Assembly: GCA_002791075.1 (NCBI GenBank)
Contig: PFWI01000012.1
Coordinates: 1 to 6,797 of the forward strand
From: a bacterium (Candidatus Ratteibacteria) CG_4_9_14_3_um_filter_41_21
GTDB taxonomy: Bacteria; Ratteibacteria; UBA8468
Direction: 5' to 3'
DNA: 6,797 nucleotides
Below are positions 1-5,259 of the stretch, piece after piece (positions within the stretch are counted from its first letter, which is position 1; each line of letters begins with the position of its first letter). The notes under the pieces are model-generated. The model was not told the DNA's origin, did no database searches, and was given only the letters and a program-made list of their open reading frames with translations. The position numbers and the translations under genes are program-made.

Positions 1-429
1 AGAGCAAAGTTTTCTACCTATATCTACCGGATTGCCAAGAATCTTTCCTTAAATACGCTCCGAAAGAGAAAACTGCGAATTATCTCTCTTAACCAACCTA
101 TTCCTGGCAAGAACGGAGAAATAGAGAGAGAATTTGCCGACTCCAGCCAGATTTCTCCCGCAGAAGTATTAGCAAAAAAGGAGGCTGGAGCCCGGGTAAA
201 AAAGGCGCTTGATTCTCTGCCCGCCCCCCAGAAGACCGCAATTATTCTTAACAGATACAATGACCTCTCCTACGAAGAAATAGGCAAAGTAATGAACCTT
301 TCCCTTCCGGCAGTAAAATCCCTCCTTCATCGGGCAAAGGAGAGTTTAAGAAAAAGATTAAAAGGAGTAAATTATACCCCCCCTCCTCACATCCTCCCCC
401 TCAAGGGGGGAGGAAAGAGGTGGGGGTAA
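1..429 (+). CDS. ECF-type RNA polymerase sigma factor, C-terminal part (5' end outside window)
   Basis: The frame is open from the left edge and encodes 142 residues. Residues 4-24 (FSTYIYRIAKNLSLNTLRKRK) are the end of sigma region 2, with the typical Tyr-Arg-Ile-Ala-Lys-Asn-Leu core. A variable linker follows, and residues about 65-120 are region 4, including the helix-turn-helix LSYEEIGKVMNLSLPAVKSLLHRAKESL that contacts the -35 element. ECF sigma factors redirect RNA polymerase in response to signals, usually under control of a co-transcribed anti-sigma factor. The first 50-60 residues are missing. The last about 18 residues (TPPPHILPLKGGGKRWG) and the stop codon lie in a palindromic repeat (376-427) and look non-native, so the natural C-terminus was probably near residue 121-125. 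The likely partners, a small membrane protein and a Spy/CpxP-like protein, lie 1.3 kb downstream. The family call is firm; the target regulon is unknown. Confidence 0.92.
   Translation, partial: RAKFSTYIYRIAKNLSLNTLRKRKLRIISLNQPIPGKNGEIEREFADSSQISPAEVLAKKEAGARVKKALDSLPAPQKTAIILNRYNDLSYEEIGKVMNLSLPAVKSLLHRAKESLRKRLKGVNYTPPPHILPLKGGGKRWG
376..427. repeat. GC-rich imperfect palindromic repeat (REP/MITE-like)
   Basis: This 52-bp element begins ACCCCC and ends GGGGGT. The inner arms TCCTCCCCC (392-400) and GGGGGAGGA (406-414) pair perfectly around a 5-nt loop, and the outer ACCCCC/GGGGGT arms also pair. It contrasts sharply with the AT-rich DNA that follows. It lies in the sigma-factor reading frame and supplies that gene's last codons; the first base of the TAA stop is its last base. 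No T-run follows, so it is a poor intrinsic terminator. An 11-bp piece (402-412, CAAGGGGGGAG) recurs exactly at the right edge of the window (6787-6797). Confidence 0.75.
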
Positions 430-479
430 CTTTGAAATTCCATATAATTAACTATTATAAAAAAGGAAGTTCATTTTGC

Positions 480-508
480 TTGATAAAATTGGGTTTGTAT
501 GTTTTAAT
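480..508 (+). promoter_or_regulatory. sigma-70-like promoter for the AbiEi gene
   Basis: A -35 element TTGATA (480-485, 5 of 6 consensus) and a -10 element TTTAAT (503-508, 5 of 6) are separated by an ideal 17-bp spacer. Transcription would start near 513-515, about 25 nt before the ATG at 539. The short leader holds a G-rich ribosome-binding stretch (527-531) seven bases before the ATG. It also holds a small inverted repeat, ATACC (518-522)/GGTAT (530-534), that overlaps this site and could be an operator. AbiEi proteins of known systems repress their own promoter, so this arrangement is plausible, but the operator is only a guess. Confidence 0.6.
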
Positions 509-538
509 CCTCAATGGATACCAAGTGGGGGTATATAA

Positions 539-1312
539 ATGGAGTCAAAAAATACTATTTTAACGGAAAAAAAGCTAAAAGATATTGAAGATATTATTGC
601 ATCTTCAGGCAGAATTGTAACCGCCGACGATATCTATAAAACTCTGAGTAAAAAGTACTCAAAGTTTGCTTTAAAGAAAAGGATATATGGGCTAAAGGAA
701 AAGGGTTGGCTCATTCCTTTGAGAAGAGGGCTTTATTATATCTGCGATATCTCTTCGCGCGGTTTTTTGGATATATCACCTTTTATCATTGCCAGCGCCT
801 TTGATAAAGATTCCTATATTTCATTAGATTCGGCTTTAAGTTTCTACAATCTTTTTGAACAGATGCTACGTACTACCTCCTCTATAACTATGTCTAAGTC
901 CAAAAAATACGTATTTCAGGATAATACCTATCGTTATTTGAGGATAAACAAAAAACTATATTTTGGTTTTAAAACAGAAAATTTAGAAGGTTATTATGTT
1001 AAAGTTGCCGAACTTGAAAAGGTAATTCTGGATTATCTATATTTTAAGAATGACACGTATTCCGTAGATTTACTTATTGAGAAACTACAAAAGGCAAAGG
1101 ATAGAATTGATTTCAAAAAGCTATTTAATTATGCGCGAAAATTTCCAGAAACCACCAGGCGAAAATTAGGGTTTATTTTGGATTTAATAAAAATAGATAC
1201 GGAAGAACTGCACCGGGCAGTAAGAGCAAAAGGTTATAGTAAACTCACTTCTAAATCAAAGAGATTTAACGCGAAATGGCGGCTTTATTATGAAGATAGA
1301 TTTACTGGATAG
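539..1312 (+). CDS. AbiEi-family antitoxin / transcriptional regulator (type IV toxin-antitoxin, abortive infection)
   Basis: The product is 257 residues. An N-terminal winged helix-turn-helix (about residues 11-70) ends in GLKEKGWLIPLRRGLYYI, the wing signature of AbiEi-type regulators. It is followed by the family blocks YISLDSALSFYNL (93-105), VAELEKVILDYLYF (156-169) and RRKLGFILDLI (207-217). AbiEi represses its own operon and counteracts the AbiEii nucleotidyltransferase toxin; such pairs act in phage abortive infection. The ATG at 539 has a G-rich site upstream and a good promoter. The toxin start codon at 1290 lies inside this gene's last codons, the usual coupled arrangement, but the toxin is cut to 38 codons, so the antitoxin is an orphan here. 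The gene is clearly more AT-rich than the flanking sigma and Spy-like genes, and it sits between a sigma factor and its probable partner, both consistent with transfer. The family call is confident; present function is uncertain. Confidence 0.87.
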   Translation: MESKNTILTEKKLKDIEDIIASSGRIVTADDIYKTLSKKYSKFALKKRIYGLKEKGWLIPLRRGLYYICDISSRGFLDISPFIIASAFDKDSYISLDSALSFYNLFEQMLRTTSSITMSKSKKYVFQDNTYRYLRINKKLYFGFKTENLEGYYVKVAELEKVILDYLYFKNDTYSVDLLIEKLQKAKDRIDFKKLFNYARKFPETTRRKLGFILDLIKIDTEELHRAVRAKGYSKLTSKSKRFNAKWRLYYEDRFTG

Positions 1313-1406
1313 GTCTCGACTTGAGATTTTAAATAAACGAGGTCCCAAATATCATCTGCAGGATGCTGAAAAAGATTATTTCTTAGCAAGCCGTTGCCGA
1401 AATTAA
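1290..1406 (+). pseudogene. AbiEii-type nucleotidyltransferase toxin, N-terminal remnant
   Basis: An ATG at 1290 overlaps the end of the antitoxin gene by 23 bp in another frame. It encodes MKIDLLDRSRLEILNKRGPK followed by YHLQDAEKDYFLASRCRN and a TAA at 1404. The block LQDAEKDYFLA matches the conserved N-terminus of AbiEii/AbiGii toxins, just upstream of the nucleotidyltransferase core (the Lys-Gly-Gly-Thr and Asp-x-Asp motifs). That core, normally more than 200 further residues, is absent: recognisable homology ends at about 1388, where TTAGCAAG (1383-1390), one arm of an inverted repeat with 1436-1443, begins the hairpin array. No toxin catalytic residue remains, so the product should be inactive. 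The overlap and gene order show that a complete AbiE operon once existed here or in the donor. Confidence 0.75.
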
Positions 1407-1616
1407 AAATTCCTTGATTTTACAAGGGTTTTAGCCTTGCTAACAGGCGAACCTGAAAGGTTCGCACTACGTAGAACTTCCTCTTTTCTCACAAAAGGGG
1501 AAGTAGTGGCCGAGCTTGCTCGGCTAATGTAGGAGTTCAATTTATTGAACCCGAAACAACGGGCTTGATGGAATCAAGCCCCTACAGTAGCAAAGTAAAC
1601 TTTGCCACTACAGACC
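1383..1616. repeat. array of at least six different hairpins joined by GTAG/CTAC linkers
   Basis: Successive hairpins, each with a different stem: GCGAACCT/AGGTTCGC (1447-1454/1458-1465, loop GAA); a 12-bp stem with one G-T pair (1476-1487/1493-1504); GCCGAGC/GCTCGGC (1509-1515/1518-1524); GTTCAAT/ATTGAAC (1535-1541/1544-1550); GGGCTTGAT/ATCAAGCCC (1561-1569/1573-1581, loop GGA); GCAAAGT/ACTTTGC (1590-1596/1599-1605). Most linkers contain GTAG or CTAC. A weaker hairpin (CCTTG 1412-1416/CAAGG 1423-1427) and an outer inverted repeat TTAGCAAG (1383-1390)/CTTGCTAA (1436-1443) lie at the left end. No open frame of note covers it. With the AbiEii remnant it accounts for most of the non-coding stretch between the antitoxin and the next gene. 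Confidence 0.8.
1446..1478 (+). repeat. 33-bp exact direct repeat, copy 1
   Basis: All 33 bases are identical to 5227-5259 in the same orientation, and the flanking bases differ on both sides. The unit holds the GCGAACCT-GAA-AGGTTCGC hairpin, then the 8-bp palindrome CTACGTAG, then AACT. It is the first strong hairpin of the array. Confidence 0.9.
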
Positions 1617-1635
1617 ATTATGTGGTTCAGTGAAT

Positions 1636-1658
1636 ATTTACAATGTAAATGGTATAAG
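1636..1658 (+). promoter_or_regulatory. possible operator palindrome and -10-like box before the membrane-protein gene
   Basis: ATTTACA (1636-1642) and TGTAAAT (1644-1650) form a perfect inverted repeat around one base. TATAAG (1653-1658), which resembles a -10 box, follows two bases later. No good -35 is seen at 17 bp, so activator dependence or a chance match are both possible. The palindrome could also be one more member of the adjacent hairpin array. Confidence 0.25.
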
Positions 1659-1711
1659 AACGAAACTTTTTGGAGAAAAAGGTGTTTATACAGATGAGAG
1701 AGGAAAGAAAA

Positions 1712-2104
1712 ATGGATGATCAAAAACTGGATGAAATTTTGGGAACGCTAAAGGATGTTGAGCCATCGGTCAACTTCAGGACGAAATTCTGGCAGAGGGT
1801 AGAGATAGCCGAGAAAAGAAGAAGTTTGGTTTTTAAAAGGCTGGTCCCGGCCTTCGCTACTTTAACTATTCTTCTAATTGCCTTTCTTATGCAGTTTCCA
1901 AAATCCTCACCAGAGCCGGCTTTCCTTATTTCACAAAAGGATATGGAAAATTTCTCCACCGAAGAACTATTAGCCGAAACTACAAATTATTTTAGTCCGA
2001 AAACTATTGCGACCGAACTGCTTACCAGTGAAGAGATTTTTGTTGCCCTTGTTCCCCGGGAAATACGGGAAGAGATACGGGAAGAAATATTAAACCACGA
2101 ATGA
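1712..2104 (+). CDS. small single-pass membrane protein, probable anti-sigma factor
   Basis: From the ATG at 1712 the product is 130 residues. The cytoplasmic N-terminus of about 43 residues is charged (LDEILGTLKDVEPSVNFRTKFWQRV). One transmembrane helix follows (about 44-62, LVPAFATLTILLIAFLMQF) with a basic KRRSLVFKR stretch before it, giving an N-in, C-out topology. The external domain of about 68 residues is acidic. The layout and its place between an ECF sigma gene and a Spy/CpxP-like gene suggest an anti-sigma factor, but no zinc-binding HxxxCxxC motif is present, so the role is inferred from context. AGGA (1701-1704) lies seven bases upstream of 1712. The frame also offers an ATG at 1694, with AAGGTG nine bases upstream, and a TTG at 1670 without a visible site. 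A four-residue repeat (REIREEIREEI) lies near the C-terminus, and the last codons run into a short repeat at 2096-2112. Confidence 0.6.
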   Translation: MDDQKLDEILGTLKDVEPSVNFRTKFWQRVEIAEKRRSLVFKRLVPAFATLTILLIAFLMQFPKSSPEPAFLISQKDMENFSTEELLAETTNYFSPKTIATELLTSEEIFVALVPREIREEIREEILNHE

Positions 2105-2112
2105 ACACGAAT
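2096..2112 (+). repeat. short direct repeat CACGAAT-GAA-CACGAAT
   Basis: Two copies of CACGAAT (2096-2102 and 2106-2112) are separated by GAA and span the stop codon of the membrane-protein gene. Motifs of the form ACCACGAATGAACACGAAT recur in many environmental bacterial genomes as intergenic repeats (recollection, not checked). This one supplies the last residues (NHE) and the TGA of the upstream gene. Confidence 0.4.
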
Positions 2113-2145
2113 AAAAAATTTTGAAGAGGGGGTGAGAAGAAAAAA

Positions 2146-2709
2146 ATGAAATCTAAAGCAACTTTTATAGCAACTTTGTTCTTTGGTCTGCTTTTATTGA
2201 CCACCGGAGTAAAACTTTCCGCTGAATCCCGCGCTGAGAAAACACCGAATCAGAAAATCTCGGATGAGGAGAGGGAAGAGAGAAAGGGGAAAGCAAGCGA
2301 GATGCTGGAGACAATCACTCTTTGGAAACTTGTGGATGGGCTTAAACTAACTGAAGAGCAAGTGGCCAAATTTCTGCCCAAGTATAGAGAGGACAAAGAC
2401 CTGAAGAAGGAATATCAGGAAAAGAGGAAAAAAATTGCCGAAGAATTAAAAGACCTTCTTCAAGATAAATCTTCCTCAAAAAAGATTGAGGAAAAATTAA
2501 CTCAATTGAATAAACTGGAAGAGGAAGAATGGCAGAAGAAAAGAGCCTTAGAGAAAGAATTAAAGAGTATTTTAACCCCGGAGCAACAGGCTAAATATAT
2601 CTTTCTCCAGAGGCAGATTGGCGAGGAAATGATGCAACGACTGAGAAAAAAAGGAAAAGAAAGGAAAGAACAGTCTCAAGAAAAGAGAGGTTTTGCGCCT
2701 GAGGAGTGA
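2146..2709 (+). CDS. Spy/CpxP-like exported helical protein (LTxxQ type)
   Basis: The product is 187 residues. A signal peptide covers about residues 1-26: MKSK, a hydrophobic core FIATLFFGLLLLTTGV, then KLSA with likely cleavage after Ala26. The mature part is almost entirely helical and strongly charged, with two LTxxQ-type motifs, LTEEQVAKF (68-76) and LTPEQQAKY (143-151), joined by a long Lys/Glu-rich predicted coiled coil (about 80-140). Paired LTxxQ motifs mark the Spy/CpxP/ZraP group of periplasmic chaperones and stress sensors. The ATG follows a G-rich site (GGGGTGAG, 2129-2136) by nine bases and lies 41 bp after the membrane-protein gene, so the two are probably co-transcribed. Next to an ECF sigma factor, an envelope-stress or metal-stress output or sensor is likely. 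There are few His and no Cys residues, which gives no direct sign of metal binding. Confidence 0.72.
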   Translation: MKSKATFIATLFFGLLLLTTGVKLSAESRAEKTPNQKISDEEREERKGKASEMLETITLWKLVDGLKLTEEQVAKFLPKYREDKDLKKEYQEKRKKIAEELKDLLQDKSSSKKIEEKLTQLNKLEEEEWQKKRALEKELKSILTPEQQAKYIFLQRQIGEEMMQRLRKKGKERKEQSQEKRGFAPEE

Positions 2710-2719
2710 TAACTCATAA

Positions 2720-2755
2720 AAGGAGATAGGGCGACCCGGGTTGCTCTATCTCCTT
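2720..2755. terminator. 36-bp near-perfect palindrome at the convergent gene junction, probable two-way terminator
   Basis: AAGGAGATAGGGCGACCC (2720-2737) pairs with 2738-2755 with only two G-T mismatches and no spacer. Flanking AACTCA (2711-2716) and TGAGTT (2762-2767) also pair across it. It begins 11 bp after the stop of the Spy-like gene and lies 48 bp past the stop of the minus-strand cupin gene. The plus-strand side lacks a T-run; the minus-strand side ends CCTTTTA, a modest one. A terminator fits the position best, and a mobile palindrome reused as one is also possible. Confidence 0.5.
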
Positions 2756-2803
2756 AACCATTGAGTTCCCCCCTTTTGCTGGTCATCTTTTTCTCCGGGG
2801 GTG

Positions 2804-3283
2804 CTAAAGAATGCCATTTTCGCCAATTTTTTTGTTCTCAAAGATGTTGTCATTTGGCTGACAGGGTTTAGAAATCTCTAAAAGGAGAGCAGGCCCTATT
2901 CCGGTAAAGGAATGGTCTGTTACTTGTCCCATTGTTAAAACATCCCCTTCTTTTTTTATCGTCTCTTTGCCATCAATAATCATTTTTACCTTTCCTTTAA
3001 GAATGAAGAATGTTTCGTGTTTAAAATTATGGTGATGGTAAGGACAGGTTTGATGGTCAAAGACAAAGAGAAACTTTCCGCAATAGCCTTCTTTTTCATT
3101 ATTGGCGATCCAATATTCAATAAGACCAACCTTATAGAAATTCCCTAACCTTAAATCTAAGACTTGAGGTTCTACCAGTGGCATCTTTATTCCCCAGCAT
3201 TCTATAATTTCTTTGCTCCTCTTTAACGCCTCTTTTCTTTCCTCTCCCCAGATCTGATAATCTTTTCTTTCCAATTCTGCCAC
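2804..3283 (-). CDS. cupin-domain sugar isomerase, YdaE-type D-lyxose isomerase-like
   Basis: From the GTG at 3283 the product is 159 residues. A single cupin domain carries CPYHHHNFKHETFFILKGKV, with probable metal ligands His83, His85 and Glu90, and a later His124 in TDHSF. The layout (xTCPxHxH, then xETF, then a gain of G-K-V, then a C-terminal LLEISKP..NDNIFENKKI) resembles Bacillus YdaE-type D-lyxose ketol-isomerases, which interconvert D-lyxose and D-xylulose or D-mannose and D-fructose with a divalent metal. No signal peptide is seen, so it is cytoplasmic. GTG is chosen because AAGGAG lies seven bases upstream (3296-3291). A TTG at 3328 would add 15 very basic residues and overlap the upstream GH20-like gene by 26 bp. 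With GTG the gap is 19 nt, consistent with one operon. The exact sugar is uncertain. Confidence 0.7.
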   Translation of the reverse strand: MAELERKDYQIWGEERKEALKRSKEIIECWGIKMPLVEPQVLDLRLGNFYKVGLIEYWIANNEKEGYCGKFLFVFDHQTCPYHHHNFKHETFFILKGKVKMIIDGKETIKKEGDVLTMGQVTDHSFTGIGPALLLEISKPCQPNDNIFENKKIGENGIL

Positions 3284-3302
3284 TTCTCTTCTCCTTCTCT
3301 TT

Positions 3303-5186
3303 TTAGACTTCTGCGGAAGGGAAAACAATATTCTTGTAGTCGCTTGATCCCGGGAACCTTCCGGAAGAACTAATTCGCCGATGCGGAATATCCCATTCCG
3401 CTATAGAGTTTATTTTCTTGGCGAGATAATCATTTAAGCAATTTTTTAAAGAATCAATCCGGGCCAATAAAGCTCCATAGCGAGATTCTATCACCTCAAA
3501 TCCGAAAGGTTTATTATTCTCCATCCAGGAATCTCGATGTATTCTATAGAGTTTTTTCACTTGGCGGGAAAGAGCAGGAATTTCATTTTCAACAAAAGAA
3601 GATAAGTCTTTCTTTGACTTGTAAGCATTAACCATTCTGGTCCATAAATTAGCTTTGAGTTGAAGGGTTTGTGCTAATTGACAGGCAAATTTAAGAGGTT
3701 TAGTGCCATTGGCATTTTTTTTAATCATATTTTCAAGCTCTGTTTTTAGTTTTTTATAATGAGCGGCTAATTTATCAGTGGGTAAATCCTTCTGCCAAAG
3801 CCCAAGCAAGGGGTCATCCCACAACAAGATTTTGGAGGGATTATACGGAGATTTGGCGCTATCCGCTAATCCAGGAATATTATCCAGATCACCAGCCCGC
3901 ACATAGGCATCAAAATCAGCCTGGCAGGAGCCTTGAAAATTTGCTTTAAGTAACGAGGAATTAATTTTATCCTGATAGCAATGTTCAGCATATAGTTGGA
4001 CTGCCGGCAATGCGGAAAAGAAATTGCATTCGCTGCCATCATCTCCCCACATTGTGGCCAGGGTTTCCTTCATACCCATTTTTTTACAAGCAGCCATACA
4101 AGAATTAAGGGTTGTTTCTGCAAAATGGTAGGAAGCCCACACTCTTCCCCAGGTCCACACTCCCGGGGCTACTATTATGGTTTTGCCAAAAATTTTATGC
4201 TTATCCAAAAAATCAACATACCACTGATAATCGGCATGATGATAATCCCAATAGACCAGAGCTACATTATCAGGAATATCCTTAATAACCTCTCTGGGAA
4301 TAACGGCATTTTTATCATAATAATTGTTCGTTTTGGACCCAAAGCGAAAATACATATCGTCCCAAATCATTGGCTTTGCTCCAATACGGGAACAAATCCG
4401 GCATACGCGTTTTAGATGTTTGTTGAAGATTTCAAAAGAAGAAACAATTCCATGCTTTTGCTGATAAACTCCTGTTCCCAAACCATGAGTTTTATCCATC
4501 CCGATGTGAATCCGCCGGGAATGGAAAGAACCGCTTGCCGCTTTTATCATTTTCTCTAATAGAAGATAGGTCTTTTCCTCATCAACCAGGAGAACTCCTT
4601 TAACGTCCATGATATCCTGGTAGGCAGGCCAACGGAGGATTTGGCTCAGATGGCCAAGAACCTGAATGCAGGGAAACATCTCAATGCCCAATGTATTTGC
4701 ATAATCGTCTAATTCTTTCAGTTCCTGCTTGGTATAAGCGCCCCTCAGATAACCAAAGAAAGGCTCTTCTTTAACCTGATAGGTATCCTCGGTATAGAGC
4801 GTGAGCGCATTAATACCCATTAATGCCAAATGCCTGAGCCACCTTTTACCAGATTCTAAATTCAAGACCGCTCCCCGGGAGCAATCAATCATTAATCCTA
4901 AAAAATTAAATCTTGGCGTTTCCTCAAACCCCTCTTTCTTGCTTGCCCCCATCAGTCGTCCCAAAGCCCGAAAAGCATCAATGCGACGCCCATAAATTAT
5001 CTCAACTCCATTTTTGTTATAGACAACCTTCAAACCTTCCTTTAATCTGTTGCCTCCTGGCTTAAACCTTAACTCCACGCTATTTTTAGAACCTTTTTTT
5101 GATATTGGATACGCGTTAGATAAAGCATTTAACCCCGCTTTTAACTCTTTTGGCAACAAATTTTCTTTATAATAGAATAGATTCAT
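3303..5186 (-). CDS. GH20 beta-N-acetylhexosaminidase-like protein (HexD/GcnA type) with altered catalytic pair
   Basis: The product is 627 residues with no signal peptide, so it is probably cytoplasmic. A small N-terminal alpha/beta domain (about 1-90) precedes a TIM barrel (about 93-400) with the blocks FLGLMIDCSRG (95-105), LMGINALTLYTEDTY (122-136), GIEMFPCIQVLGHL (167-180), RIHIGMDKTHGLG (225-237) and TMWGDDGSECNFFSALPAVQLYAEH (378-402). A helical C-terminal region (about 405-600) follows. These match the GcnA/HexD branch of glycoside hydrolase family 20, which removes terminal GlcNAc or GalNAc by substrate-assisted catalysis. The family's Asp-Glu pair reads Asp231-Lys232 here (codon AAA at 4493-4491), so the general acid/base is missing and normal hydrolysis is doubtful. 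The ATG at 5186 has AGGAG six bases upstream. The cupin gene follows 19 nt later. Family assignment is strong; activity is not. Confidence 0.88.
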   Translation of the reverse strand: MNLFYYKENLLPKELKAGLNALSNAYPISKKGSKNSVELRFKPGGNRLKEGLKVVYNKNGVEIIYGRRIDAFRALGRLMGASKKEGFEETPRFNFLGLMIDCSRGAVLNLESGKRWLRHLALMGINALTLYTEDTYQVKEEPFFGYLRGAYTKQELKELDDYANTLGIEMFPCIQVLGHLSQILRWPAYQDIMDVKGVLLVDEEKTYLLLEKMIKAASGSFHSRRIHIGMDKTHGLGTGVYQQKHGIVSSFEIFNKHLKRVCRICSRIGAKPMIWDDMYFRFGSKTNNYYDKNAVIPREVIKDIPDNVALVYWDYHHADYQWYVDFLDKHKIFGKTIIVAPGVWTWGRVWASYHFAETTLNSCMAACKKMGMKETLATMWGDDGSECNFFSALPAVQLYAEHCYQDKINSSLLKANFQGSCQADFDAYVRAGDLDNIPGLADSAKSPYNPSKILLWDDPLLGLWQKDLPTDKLAAHYKKLKTELENMIKKNANGTKPLKFACQLAQTLQLKANLWTRMVNAYKSKKDLSSFVENEIPALSRQVKKLYRIHRDSWMENNKPFGFEVIESRYGALLARIDSLKNCLNDYLAKKINSIAEWDIPHRRISSSGRFPGSSDYKNIVFPSAEV

Positions 5187-5226
5187 CTTTCGCTCCTAAT
5201 TTAATTGCATAGGAATTTCCTTTTTT

Positions 5227-5259
5227 GGCGAACCTGAAAGGTTCGCACTACGTAGAACT
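5227..5259 (+). repeat. 33-bp exact direct repeat, copy 2
   Basis: Identical to 1446-1478 in the same orientation, about 3.8 kb away. A run of six T precedes it on the plus strand. Its hairpin has an 8-bp stem and a GAA loop. Confidence 0.9.

Noticed and set aside
24..260. 78-codon minus-strand open frame
   Set aside because: It lies antisense to the clearly coding sigma-factor region, has no recognisable domain and is best explained as a shadow.
443..459. Inverted repeat TATAAT/ATTATA upstream of the antitoxin promoter
   Set aside because: The DNA is AT-rich and a 6-bp repeat is expected by chance. No partner -35 element is present.
1383..1616. CRISPR array
   Set aside because: The hairpin stems differ from unit to unit, and there are no constant repeats with unique spacers of regular length.
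1720..1959. 79-codon minus-strand open frame
   Set aside because: It is antisense to the membrane-protein gene and shows no family signature or ribosome-binding site.
2022..2204. 60-codon minus-strand open frame
   Set aside because: It spans the junction of two plus-strand genes and reads through the signal-peptide region in antisense, giving a hydrophobic stretch by chance.
2768..2801. Stem of C-run (2768-2773) and G-run (2797-2801) as a terminator for the cupin gene
   Set aside because: Only five pairs with a 23-nt loop and no T-run. The palindrome at 2720-2755 is a far better candidate.
3304..3328. TTG start for the cupin gene at 3328
   Set aside because: No ribosome-binding site is visible, it overlaps the GH20-like gene and adds a Lys/Arg run. 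GTG at 3283 has AAGGAG at ideal spacing.
3996..4415. 139-codon plus-strand open frame with CRQCG and CGQG stretches
   Set aside because: It is antisense to conserved GH20 blocks. The Cys/His residues arise from the reverse complement and are not a real zinc motif.
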